Shown: positions 54,019 to 64,000 of the stretch, piece after piece
How positions within the stretch are numbered: position 1 is the stretch's first letter
How the letters are laid out: each line of letters begins with the position of its first letter
Position numbers and translations under genes: made by a program
Notes under the pieces: model-generated
Seen by the model: only the letters and a program-made list of their open reading frames with translations
Databases searched by the model: none
What the model was told of the DNA's origin: nothing
From: Galaxea fascicularis
Taxonomy: Eukaryota > Cnidaria > Anthozoa > Scleractinia > Euphylliidae
Length of the DNA: 64,000 bases
NCBI GenBank assembly: GCA_948470475.1
Contig: OX419335.1
Coordinates: 32,703,280-32,767,279, forward strand
Direction of reading: 5' to 3'

Positions 54019-57000
54019 TTTTATTGAAAATACCCGTTTCTCCTGGACATCAAGTGTTGTGAAATCTTTGAAACTAGCTCTAATTTTACTGATCAATTTG
54101 ATGATCGAGGCTATGGATGGAGGTTTTATTTTTGTCCAAAAAAAACCTGTGAAGTTGTTTTCACATGACAGGTGATTTCCTGGTCTACAGCATTGAAGAA
54201 CAATCCATTTAGTATAAATAAAATCCGGCGCTGTCGACGCGACTGAAAACTATTTGCTATGTTTCCGAATTTTTCAATGGCACCGGATATTATTTGACTG
54301 ACAAAATCGAACTCTTTCTTTTTTCATTTGATGACCACTGACTCCAGCGATGAGCGATGTTTCTTTGATGTCAATTAAAATCTCTTGTAGTTGCGAAACA
54401 CAGGATTCAAATTTGGTCATTAAAGCTTTTTCTGAAGATGAAAGCCCTTCGGACTTCATCAACCCTTAATGTTGCAATGATTCTGTGCGCATTTTATACA
54501 CTGATTCCCTCATTTAAGCAGAATTTAAAAACCCAGAGAACACGGTTGATAAGAAACTGACGAGTAGGAATTTCAAGGGAGAGAAATATTGTTAAAAGAG
54601 AAGGATACTTGAAAAAAGCCAGGGGAACAAGACCAAACCGGATCCGAATCCTTGGGAGAAATTTCTATTTTAAAAGAAATAATAAATCCTGGCCGTATAT
54701 CATTCAGGATGTTTGTTAAGTAGAGAGGTACGGCTGGCTTCATACTATATTGATACTCAAGCAGTTAAAAAACTAAAATTCCAAAATATAAAAGATACCC
54801 GTACACTGATTATTCACCACAGTCTAGCTCGTCGCGAAGCATATCGGAAAAAATTAATGTAAAAGTAAATGACGAATCTTTTTCAATTAGCCGAAAACAA
54901 ACATTGATTGCCCCATGAAGTTTATTCCAAAATGCAGGTATTGGACAGTTTTCAAGTACTAAATTAAACTCTTGCTGTTGTTATCCATTCAACCAGTTTG
55001 ACTTACGTCAGAACCTTTTGCATAAAAAAATATGTATTCATTTTGTCGCAGAGAAAAGCTGTTATTTTTCTTTTACTTAGGAATTCCAAGCTGTGATGTA
55101 TTCAGTTACTGCCTCCCACACAAAGCACGCCATATTTGCGTGTTCGAGCAGATAAACTTCTAAAATTTCTTGTTATTCTCCTGACACCTGAGTATGATGC
55201 ATGGATCACAATGATCGAATGAGAAAGCTGTTGCCTTTCTTTAGATGGCAGAGTCACTAAGAGTGAGTAAAAACTACAGTCCTTGACTTCTCTTACTGTG
55301 AATATAATTCTATTATTTGCAAGCTGTAAGAAAAAGCTGTCGATTCCTTTCCATCAATCCCATTGGATGATTGGATGCAATCTTGAGTATTAAAAGTAGA
55401 TGAACAGAAATTGAACCGATGACTCCCTAGGGACTATCTTTCAAATGGGCCACCTGTGTCAGGACATAGTTTTCATCTGTTCTGTAGTTACATCCCTTTG
55501 TTCTGTAAATACAAAAAGACAACTGCAATGAATTGAGTTGGTGAAAATAAGTGCTGAACTATCTGAAACGATTCTAAGAGGTCCACGCGTGTTTTTTGTT
55601 CAGTTTTGGAAGTGAGAAGAATCAGGGAGATTTTTTACTTATTCAACCACCGGAAATCCCCATTTATTGTTAACAATTTTCACCTTGTAAAAGGGAGGCA
55701 AAACATGTTTGCTATCTCAGGAAAAAAATATCGAAAAGGTTAACTACAGTTTCTGTTTATCGCCACTGGAATAGCATTTTGCTGTGGTTCGATTCAGCTC
55801 CAGCACGGTTTTACCTCAGTCCATCCTTCTCAACAGGAAACTTAACCAGCTTATGGCTTAAGATCAATTGGTCAGGAGCGAAACAGTGGTGAAACACGTC
55901 CATACCACAGCTTGTAGATTCCTTGTTAGCGTCATATTAGCATCCTATTTTTGGCCAGGGTCTTGAGACCTCATCTGCGAAGCAATCGATTCCTTGCCAA
56001 ACGCTGCCGTGGAAAGATCGAGCAAGCAAGCTGGCGAACGAGCGTGACTGGGGTGAGCAAAAAAATAGGGAAGAAGCGGGGACGGCGTGGGTCTTTTATA
56101 ATTTACAAAAAAGCCCCAAACATACAGTTATACTATTTTACTAAGCTATTGACCGTCAGGTGTTCTCCCCACCGTACCTCAGACACAAGGGAGGGAGGAG
56201 GTAAAAGTTCCATTTTAAATTGCATAGCGACTTTCAACATTCAAACACAGTACTGTAGCAGCTCTCTTAAGCTCTAAAGTTCATTGGCAGGCATAGTGTA
56301 GCACCTCTATTGTTTTTAAGGATAGGGTCCATTGTTTGTGTTGTTTGCTCTTTTGTTCACCTGAAGGGTAGCAAGCCAATCTCGTTAGACCTTACGAGAA
56401 CTGCTACGTGACCCTTCAAACAGGTTTGGATACCCAGTGTAAAGAGTTCTCTTGAAAGAGACGTATTCGTTAGTCTAGCCCTGTAAATATAGTGTCCACC
56501 AATTAAGAGAATATGGTGAAAGAGGAGATTTGAAGTATCTTCGGCTAAGCGTAAGCAGGATAGAAATGAGACGTTATTAAAGCCTGCTTGCGTCACAGTT
56601 AAGACATATAATATCTATTGTCTTCTGTGGTCACGCGCTCGTGCATTTAACCCTGAAACCCGGGCTGTCCGCCGAGCCCTGTCTGGGACTATTCGGGGGC
56701 CTGGGGAGAGCCAAACAAAAAGGATACAAAAAGCCCTGTCTTCGAATTCGAAGATAAAAGCCTGATCACGTGACCCTCCTGCCCTGAAACTAAGAAACTC
56801 ACTTCATTCAAAATTTCTGACGTCGAATTTATTGTCAAAGACCTCGCACAGACGTTAAATAACAATGAAAGACTTGTAAAGAGCTTAATGGCAAAGGAGT
56901 ACACGTTTGAAAATAAACGACAAACTCTAAGCCAGGCCATCTGTTTACCAAAATGTCCAGTGTGCTGGCATCCAGTGTTTTCTACCCATAATAAAAACCA

Positions 57001-57770
57001 AATAGATCACAACCTTGCTTCAGGAGATTTTCCCTCATGCAGCACACAAAATGGCTTTGACAGTGTCATATTCTCTTCTCATGTATGGGTGAATGAAGTC
57101 TAAAACGAGATCTAAGTTCATTTAACCATCAGCAACAGGCTGAGAAGTCCAAGAGAGGGCTCAAGGACCTTCATGCATAATAATTTATGTTTTTATGTCA
57201 CGGTTAATAATTGATTGATTCTCTGTACATCAATCTGTGTAAAATTTAAAACTTTAAAATTCAACCTGCAAACAGTCCAGATATTTAAAATGATTTGATT
57301 CCCAATCAAAGCCGAGATGCACTTCCTGTTGATTTTCTTTTTTGTGTTTTTTTCTTTTGGAGTTTTTGCTTTGTTCCTGCATTTTCTGGATAAATGCAAT
57401 TATTTTACCACTCTTTATATGTTTTTTAAATGACCACACCGATAACAAAAAAACCCTTTGCACAATTTCAAAAGTTCCACTAAACTGTTGTCATTTCTTT
57501 CAATTTCAATTTTTTTCTTTTTTTTTTTTTGGCTCTCCATTTGTCGAACTAGCTTTTTAAATCACCGTTAATAACCAAACATATTTTAAAGTCATTCTTT
57601 CAACAATTAAAATTAACCTAGCCCATAAAATGACAATCTCGATCAAAAAATAAATTTCATTCCCTGAACAGTTTTGGAAATTCTATTAATCTGCTATAAT
57701 TTTGTATCTGCTCAAATCTTCTACAGGGCGGAGTTTCTACATAAAAGCCAAACTGGGAATAGAGCCGGGA

Positions 57771-57883
57771 TGTTCGCTCACGTGATCAGCAGCCATATTG
57801 GTTTTTTAAGACAAAAGATTTTCCATAAAAATAGAGTTCAATTTTACTTCTCCAACATGGCCGCCGTGACGTCAAGTGAACAC
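57771..57883. mobile_element. Short MITE with GTTCxCTcACGTGA ends
   Basis: Left GTTCGCTCACGTGATCAGCA then GCCAT, right inverse ATGGCCGCCGTGACGTCAAG then TGAACAC: imperfect inverted ends. Short AT-rich interior. Confidence 0.5.
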
Positions 57884-58337
57884 ACTCTATACTCTTATGC
57901 AAACCTTCTTAGGGCTTCGTCACGCGTTCCTTCCCAATAACGTCTGTTGAATGGAGTAGCCTCTTCTGTTCGCCGGCCGTTTACCTCAAATTAAAGGACT
58001 CAATCAGCATTGGCTCATTGTTTTGAAGATAGCCAATCACATACTGCGAAAGAATAGAAATTTCGGGAAATATTCAACACCAGTCAATTCAAAACGTCCG
58101 CGAACGGAAGTCGCCGTTCGGTTCAGCATACCCTGCAGGGAGGAACGCGTGACAAAGCCCTAAGAAGGCCTGCCTGGGAGGCAGATGGGAACGAACACAA
58201 CCGAAATCGTATGTCGAATGACGGACAATGGATTACCACATATCGCGACCAAAAAAGGTCGTACCACTTTCAGTGTCGCAATGAAATGGATATAAAAGAT
58301 TAGGGGTAAAACTTAAACACACATGGCCAGGAACTTA

Positions 58338-58557
58338 TGCCCCATTCACCCCAACTAAACATGTTTACTTAAACCAGGTTTAAAAAAAAATGAAAAAAAC
58401 AATAAACAAAAAACTGAACGCAAGCTTAATTAAACGAGGGGTTCAAATGAACACGTTCTCTAATCTGAGCTACATTTCCAATCGATAACAGCCAGGAAGC
58501 AGCTTTTATGAAGAACACAATTTTTAAACATGTTTAAGCGTTGGTGTGAATGGGGCA
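58338..58557. mobile_element. 220-bp MITE with TGCCCCATTCACCCCAAC ends
   Basis: Left end TGCCCCATTCACCCCAACTA then AACATGTTT. Right end AAACATGTTTAAGCGTTGGT then GTGAATGGGGCA. These are inverted over about 30 bp with few changes. No coding content. It lies about 190 bp past the ATPase stop codon, perhaps in its 3' UTR. Confidence 0.85.
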
Positions 58558-58748
58558 TCAGACTGCTGTATATGAAAACTGTTAAAGCGGCAAACGATCG
58601 GACAAACAGCGACAAACACCGATGCCCACTGCATGATGCTTAAGGTCAGCGCAGTTAACTAGTATAAAGAAAACTGTTAGAAATGTGACATTATCTTAAC
58701 GAGAATTTGAAGGAAACAATGTCAAGCGTGCCCTGTAACTCAGCCGTT

Positions 58749-61700
58749 CTACACATAAGACTCGTAAGAGTACACTGGCCGGGCGTTCTTTTGAAACGCA
58801 AGTTCGTTGTCCATGTTCCTGTTGTTGCCTTTCCCAGCAGCCTTCCACCACAGCGGCCTCAAACCATTCAACAACACGAACAACAAGCCCAGCACATCTG
58901 CCAATACAGCCATCCACAACGACGTCTTGCCAACAAGCGTTGCAACCACGATGGCCAACTTGAGAACCACAGAGAAGGCGATGTTTTCCGCCACAATGCG
59001 GCGACAGAAGCGTCCAAGTTCAACCAGTTCTGGTATTTTGGCCAAGTTGTTGCTCATCAGTGCTACATCTGCCGCTTCCACCGCCAAAGCTGTTCCTCCA
59101 GCTCCCATTGCAATCCCGATATTCGCCGCGGCCAGTGCTGGGCCATCGTTGACGCCATCACCGACCATTCCCACAATGTATTTTTGGTTGTCACGTGATC
59201 TGGTAACCCTGTGGCTACAGGATGAACAGCAAGCGAGTGGAGAACACCTTCTGAGTTGCTGATCACCAGCAAACGTCCCGTAACAATTGGTCTTTATTCC
59301 TGCTTGCCTGTCTGTGACCCATCTCATCTTGTTCTCCGGTTTCATTTCGGCAACGCACTCGTCCAAGCCCAATTTATTCCTCACGGCCATGGCTGTGCGC
59401 GAGTTATCCCCTGTGATCATGGCAGACTGGACGCGAAGATTTCTCAACCAATCAAGTGTAGCCAAACAGTTTGGTCTGATCGTATCTGAAAGAGCAATCA
59501 TCATTGCCAATTTACTGTCCACACAAACGAAGATCACCGTCTTACTTTCGTTGGACCACCTGATGTATTTGTCTTCCGTGAGTTTGTTCAGAGTTTTCCC
59601 GGCGATTTGATGAAGAAATTCATAGTTGCCAATCTGAACCAGATGACCATCTACAATACCAGAAATACCTTGACCTTCGTGAAGCTCAAAGCGTAATACT
59701 TCAGGTAAACTGGCTCTTTGCGACTTGACCATTTCGGCGATACAGCCAGCAAACTCGTTTACGATGGCTGCTGCAAGGGGGTGACTGGACTTGTTCTCTA
59801 GCGCAGCTGCTAAGCGCAGGGTTGTTCGCTCGCGCACACCAAAAGAGCAGTCGATGTCAACAACTTGGAACTTTCCTTCAGTCAGAGTTCCTGTTTTATC
59901 GAACGCAAGAACTTGTAACCGAGCAAGCGTTTCAAGGTGAGCCCCACCTTTAATAAGAGCTCCCTTTCGCGCAGCCGCAGTGATGCTACAAACAACAGCT
60001 ATCGGGGTGGACATGACCAAGGCGCAGGGGCAAGCAATGACCAGAAGAACGAGTGCTCGCTTTCCCCATTCTTTTATCTCTTGTGAATAGGTACCCACAC
60101 CTGCTGCGCCAAGAATAGCAGGAATAACAACTACCAATGCTGCAACAATGATTACAGCCGGTGTGTAATACTTGGCAAACCGGTTTATGGCAATTTCAAT
60201 CGTCGCTGAACTGGTCTGGGCTTCTTGAACAAGTTGTGCAACCTTAGTGACTGTGGAGGAAGTCGAGTCAGATGTAGTCTTGACCTCCAGGAAGCCATTT
60301 TGATTGACAGTTCCGCTGAAGACTTTAGAACCTACTGTTTTCTCAACCGGCACAGATTCTCCAGAAACCGAACTCTCATCAACAGCAGATCGACCGCTCA
60401 CCACCACACCATCCAATGGAATCAACTCCCCTGGCCTGATGGCAATAGCTGTTCCTGTGGTAACGGCTTCTATTGGCACACATTCGCCAGAGCTTGCTAA
60501 AGTAGCAACCTGAGGCGCTTTGAGCATGAGCCCAGAGATAGTCTGCTGAACTTTATGCAAGCAGTATTCCTGCAGTGCTTCTGCCAGGGAGAACACGTAG
60601 ACTACGGCTGCACTTTCCAGCCAATCTTGGATGCCCAGAGTTCCTGCAATGGCGATGAGCATCAGAATGTTGATATCTAATGTGCAGGCCTTGAAAGACA
60701 CGAACGCTTTCTTAAACACTGGAAAAATACCAAACACGATTTCTGCAATTGCTAGCCACTTGTACCACGATGTCTCAGCAAAGTACGCCACAACGGCTAC
60801 CATCATAAGAATGGTTTGGATCAAAAGATAGACTAGAAAAGATGACAGCGAAGGAGGAAGGCCCTCAGTCTTATCATCGGGATGACGGGACCCAGTTTCC
60901 ATGACGCTCGCTCCCAGGTGAACGCGGTTGAGTGTGTTGACCAGCTCGGTGGGTGATGTCACTTCCGGATCATGACGGACGTAGACCACGCGACCGATTA
61001 CGTTCACTGCTACGGATACCACTCCCCCCAGTGGTTCGAGGGATTCCTGAACGAGTTTGGTTTCCATAGCACAACAAATGTTCTGCACTCGCAGTTTGGT
61101 TGTGTTCTGGTGAACCAACAATTTCTTCTCCGTATTGTCGCTACTTTTTGCACATGGTGATGGAGAAGTGGTGGGCAGGTTTGGATAGCAGCCACTACAG
61201 TCAGCCATTGTGCTCACTGATCTATACCGGCCATCATCAGCTTGTAGCTTTTCTTTACAACCGTTATCTGCCTGGGTCTCGCAAGTACTTTCTCCGCCAT
61301 TGCAAGATTTACTTTCACAGCACTTATCTTCCGATGATGAACACGTGACGATTACAGAAAAATTTCCTGACTCGCATGTTCCCCCATTACAGGGCTTACT
61401 TTTACAGCATTTATCTTCTACCCCTGGTGATAAAGGCGTGACAATCGAAAAAAGAGCGCGTGACTGGGATGTTCCGCCGTTCCGTGGAGAACGTGTGGCA
61501 GTTCCAGAGAGGTTGCGTGACTCGCAAGTGACATCAGAGGCTTTGATGTGGCTGCCGGAACTCTGACACGACCTAGCGGCTTCACAGAAACTGGAGACCA
61601 AACTTGCACTCTCTGAACTGGGCGGCCCACCACTATCATCATCTGAGCAACTACATGTGGTGTCACAAGGCGTGCAACAGTCGTTCCGCGTCTCCTCCCC

Positions 61701-62171
61701 ACAGCACTCACCAGTGGTTCTCCCAGAACAGAAGCCTCTACTTGATAACGAGTCCACAGATTTAGCATCCTGATATGTCGCCTTACAACAGGAGTCGTAT
61801 TGTAGAGGCCGCGTGCTCTGTTCTCGAGAGTGGCGTGGCAGATGTGGCTGCACTGGACCTCGGCAAGATGAATTTCGGCAAGGATCTTTACTTGACTGTT
61901 GTACACTTGAAGCACAGCACGATAAACTGCCCTTCTTTCCTCCACCATACAAATCTTTTCCATCACCGGAACACCACTGTCCAGTGGAAGCTCCTGACTT
62001 ATTTACGACAGAGGGGTACTTGACAAGTGAAAGGGACCTTGTAGCCATGTCAACGTCTTGGAGAAAGATTTTACCATTTAAATCTTCGTCTCCATGCTCA
62101 CATTTGATGCACTCACAGGCGTCTTCAGGTTGTTCATCAGAACAGCAGTCACAGTGGTATTCCTGGCACAT
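58749..62171 (-). CDS. Zinc/cadmium-type P1B heavy-metal ATPase
   Basis: One 3.4 kb open frame, 1140 aa from the ATG at 62171. A TTTTTTTGGCAG acceptor-like sequence ends at 62184 just upstream, so a 5' exon may exist. Numbered from this Met: a Cys-rich extension (residues 2-340, 38 Cys), one HMA domain with site CCAME (366-370), then membrane helices from 445, actuator loop SGES (603-606), the CPC metal site (714-716), phosphorylated Asp758 in DKTGT, HP motif (797-798), TGDN (920-923) and GDGVND (1004-1009). Lys1071 in the seventh and Asp1092 in the eighth membrane segment are the residues typical of zinc (P1B-2) pumps, not copper ATP7. All catalytic motifs are intact. It should export Zn or Cd, using ATP. 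Residues 955-994 contain an insertion absent in relatives (possible intron). Zinc-type pumps are unusual in animals. Confidence 0.92.
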   Translation of the reverse strand: MCQEYHCDCCSDEQPEDACECIKCEHGDEDLNGKIFLQDVDMATRSLSLVKYPSVVNKSGASTGQWCSGDGKDLYGGGKKGSLSCCASSVQQSSKDPCRNSSCRGPVQPHLPRHSREQSTRPLQYDSCCKATYQDAKSVDSLSSRGFCSGRTTGECCGEETRNDCCTPCDTTCSCSDDDSGGPPSSESASLVSSFCEAARSCQSSGSHIKASDVTCESRNLSGTATRSPRNGGTSQSRALFSIVTPLSPGVEDKCCKSKPCNGGTCESGNFSVIVTCSSSEDKCCESKSCNGGESTCETQADNGCKEKLQADDGRYRSVSTMADCSGCYPNLPTTSPSPCAKSSDNTEKKLLVHQNTTKLRVQNICCAMETKLVQESLEPLGGVVSVAVNVIGRVVYVRHDPEVTSPTELVNTLNRVHLGASVMETGSRHPDDKTEGLPPSLSSFLVYLLIQTILMMVAVVAYFAETSWYKWLAIAEIVFGIFPVFKKAFVSFKACTLDINILMLIAIAGTLGIQDWLESAAVVYVFSLAEALQEYCLHKVQQTISGLMLKAPQVATLASSGECVPIEAVTTGTAIAIRPGELIPLDGVVVSGRSAVDESSVSGESVPVEKTVGSKVFSGTVNQNGFLEVKTTSDSTSSTVTKVAQLVQEAQTSSATIEIAINRFAKYYTPAVIIVAALVVVIPAILGAAGVGTYSQEIKEWGKRALVLLVIACPCALVMSTPIAVVCSITAAARKGALIKGGAHLETLARLQVLAFDKTGTLTEGKFQVVDIDCSFGVRERTTLRLAAALENKSSHPLAAAIVNEFAGCIAEMVKSQRASLPEVLRFELHEGQGISGIVDGHLVQIGNYEFLHQIAGKTLNKLTEDKYIRWSNESKTVIFVCVDSKLAMMIALSDTIRPNCLATLDWLRNLRVQSAMITGDNSRTAMAVRNKLGLDECVAEMKPENKMRWVTDRQAGIKTNCYGTFAGDQQLRRCSPLACCSSCSHRVTRSRDNQKYIVGMVGDGVNDGPALAAANIGIAMGAGGTALAVEAADVALMSNNLAKIPELVELGRFCRRIVAENIAFSVVLKLAIVVATLVGKTSLWMAVLADVLGLLFVLLNGLRPLWWKAAGKGNNRNMDNELAFQKNARPVYSYESYV

Positions 62172-62201
62172 AACTGGTGCAACCTGCCAAAAAAAGATCA
62201 C

Positions 62202-64000
62202 ATTTTTAAATCAAATGTTGTGGGCAGGGCGGGGGAGGGGGGGGGGGGGGGGGTTCTAGTTAATTTTCCTTTAGTCTCATATTGAGAGCATAGCTTTATA
62301 AAAAGCCATGTTTTCTATAAAGGTTTGCATTTGCGCACTGCGTAAAGATAAGGCTTGAAGCAACTAGGAAACGGCTTGTTCCATGACACGCGAGACAGAG
62401 TAAGAAAAACATCCCCAGGTCCAGGCAAATCCGTGTGATATGGAGTAAGAAGGATTTTCACTCAACAAGCGGTAGAAAACTTCTGATATGTGCCTGTCTG
62501 CTAAGGTAAGATGCATTAAGGAATTCATATCGAATGCTCGTGAAAATACAGCCTCCCTCCCCATTTTGGTGTGTAATACGTCGCGCGGTTACTAGGCGTA
62601 AGAACCGGTTTCAACTGGTTCAACTACCAAAATGTCAGTGAGGACAACATGGAGAACCATCTGTAACTAGCAATTTGTCTTTCATGCCCTTGTTTTCACT
62701 TACGTTATCCCTTTAAACCCTAAGAGTGATCAGCATCAAATTTCTCCTTGTAATATCAACGCTGTATAAGTGTTCCCGAGAATTAGGGACAGGATCACAC
62801 AAGATGAATCTGCTTGATATTTTAACACTTTCTTCCTACTATATGTCTAAAGGAATTTTGAAGGTGCAACAAATGAGAATTTGAGGGTTTAGTTAAGTTT
62901 GTATTGAAATATCTGAATTTCTGGTAAACGGCTGCGAAGGAGACTAGAAAGTGAGCAAGAGAGATGGAAAAAAAAAAGTCGTTTGTGCACACATAAGACG
63001 AAACAGTGGGACAAGTTACACTGCCGTAAAATGTCAACTTAATAAATTTACGCTACAAAGCTAAAGATGGAAAACAAACCAGTAGACATAATCTCAAACA
63101 AAAAAATTAACACAACCTCGTTAAGTATCAAGTATAACGGTAGTTACAAGAAATTTGGGAGTTTAAGAAATGAATTCGGCTACGGCAACGACAACGCCAC
63201 AAAACAGTGGGGCTAATGACAAAAAACAATCGTGCTACATGTGCAGGATCCATTTTGTACATTTCTTTGCCTCTGCAAAACATCTACGTGAACTGGCCTA
63301 ATTTAAAGTTTTGACGACAACGTGAGCACGCAACGCTGAATCTTTCATTCTTTGTCTTTTCTTCAAGACGATTCGTTCTAATCCAGTTTTATAACACTTC
63401 GCCCATATTTTACAACTTGAACGAGATAGAATAATCGCAAAATACTTGCGATATCGCAGTTATATTTTCAAGCGACGTTTTCTTTGCCGTAGCCGGCTTA
63501 AACTCTGTCACTGCAATACGTCAGCTCATTTCCACCTATGTATACTGTACAAATAGCTCACCCCCAGTGAGAAAAGGTATGAAGGAACTGTTCTTTGATA
63601 GTCTACAATAAACATCTTCACTCACACGCCTCAAGACTTGACAAAAAGAAGGCCTCCTTGACTTGTCAGACTCTTTATAGCTCTTTGTCAGGACCAGGTC
63701 ATGACAAAGTGCTAATCATTCCATTGTTACCGGTCTGCTACAGGTTGAGTCGCGAAGTTAATTTAAAAAAAACAATGTGTGTTCGAGACGACCGTTTTCC
63801 GCCCCACTGGACTCCCACAGAAACGGACTTCGAGCAAGTCTAAGGTTCACTCAAAGGTTCGCTCAAAGGTTCGCTCGTAAGTATCACTCGTAAAAGGCTC
63901 ACTATTTATAAACCCCCTGTGAGTTTGGAGGATCGACAAGTAAACGTCTCGAGGAGTCAAAAACTCTTCGCATTCAGTTCTCATAGTCACAACCAACTCG
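62202..64000. other. Upstream of the ATPase, no supported gene
   Basis: It probably contains the promoter and any 5' exon of the ATPase, neither of which could be placed. A G run lies at 62230-62253. At the far end (63842-63880) a 12-bp unit close to AAAGGTTCGCTC is repeated about three times. The rest is unremarkable AT-rich DNA. Confidence 0.5.
62230..62253 (+). repeat. G-run (possible G-quadruplex)
   Basis: GGGGGAGGGGG followed by an unbroken G stretch, about 50 bp upstream of the ATPase exon. Read on the gene strand it is a C run, so on the opposite strand it could form a quadruplex or cause assembly slippage. Confidence 0.8.

Larger units (their letters stand above)
54019..58748. other. 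Intergenic, no supported gene
   Basis: 4.7 kb between the PH-domain gene and the stop codon of the P-type ATPase. Two MITE-like elements lie at 57771-57883 and 58338-58557. A minus-strand frame at 54459-54274 (starting MKSEGLSSSEKALMTKFESC) looks protein-like but has no known domain or splice partners. The rest shows nothing recognisable. Confidence 0.55.

Noticed and set aside
58707..59610. Plus-strand open frames opposite the ATPase
   Set aside because: They are antisense shadows of a strongly coding minus-strand frame and have no domain.
62172..62201. Translation start of the ATPase upstream of 62171
   Set aside because: The frame there opens with GTG, not ATG, and runs through a TTTTTTTGGCAG stretch that looks like a splice acceptor; the ATG at 62169-62171 is the first usable start in the exon.

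Overview
The window is animal nuclear DNA. Genes are split by GT-AG introns with good branch and acceptor sequence, carry no bacterial signals, and sit in AT-rich DNA full of short inverted-repeat transposons (MITEs), tRNA-derived SINEs, a Penelope-like ribozyme motif and LINE scraps. Protein similarity and the kinds of repeats point to an anthozoan cnidarian, most likely a stony coral. That placement rests on recognition, not on a search.

Layout. (1) 2.1-6.2 kb, minus: a two-exon dienelactone hydrolase / CMBL-like gene (252 aa) with a 3.4 kb intron holding a tRNA-derived SINE and a SINE foldback. (2) 10.3-18.7 kb, minus: an 11-exon calcium-regulated mitochondrial ATP-Mg/phosphate carrier (SCaMC/SLC25A24 type, 498 aa), with one homology-supported GC-AG intron. 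(3) 22.9-36.9 kb, plus: a 13-exon sarcosine dehydrogenase (SARDH, 924 aa). Its third intron contains a palindrome of about 1.5 kb. (4) 40.8-46.7 kb, minus: the DNA-binding and ligand-binding exons of a nuclear receptor, closest by its post-zinc-finger box to the NR6A/GCNF group. The 5' coding exon or exons are not identified. A two-exon QRICH1/ZMYM-like fragment lies inside its intron. (5) 53.6-54.0 kb, plus: a short single-exon PH-domain protein. (6) 58.7-62.2 kb, minus: an almost intronless heavy-metal P1B-type ATPase of the zinc/cadmium kind, with a cysteine-rich N-terminal extension.

Working together. SCaMC and SARDH are head to head, 4.2 kb apart, and both products act in the mitochondrion: one moves adenine nucleotides across the inner membrane under calcium control, the other oxidises sarcosine to glycine in the matrix and feeds one-carbon units to folate. 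A shared promoter is not shown. The other genes look unrelated neighbours. The intergenic blocks (0-2.1, 6.2-10.3, 18.7-22.9, 46.7-53.5, 54-58.7 and 62.2-64 kb) are mainly mobile-element remains.

Most notable: the zinc-type P1B ATPase (animals normally keep only the copper type), its CCxxE metal site and metallothionein-like repeats, an in-frame 93-nt segment in it that looks like a GC-AG intron, the hammerhead-ribozyme core in a Penelope-type repeat, and the large foldback in SARDH intron 3. Exon edges were placed by hand from splice motifs, reading phase and homology, without transcript evidence.
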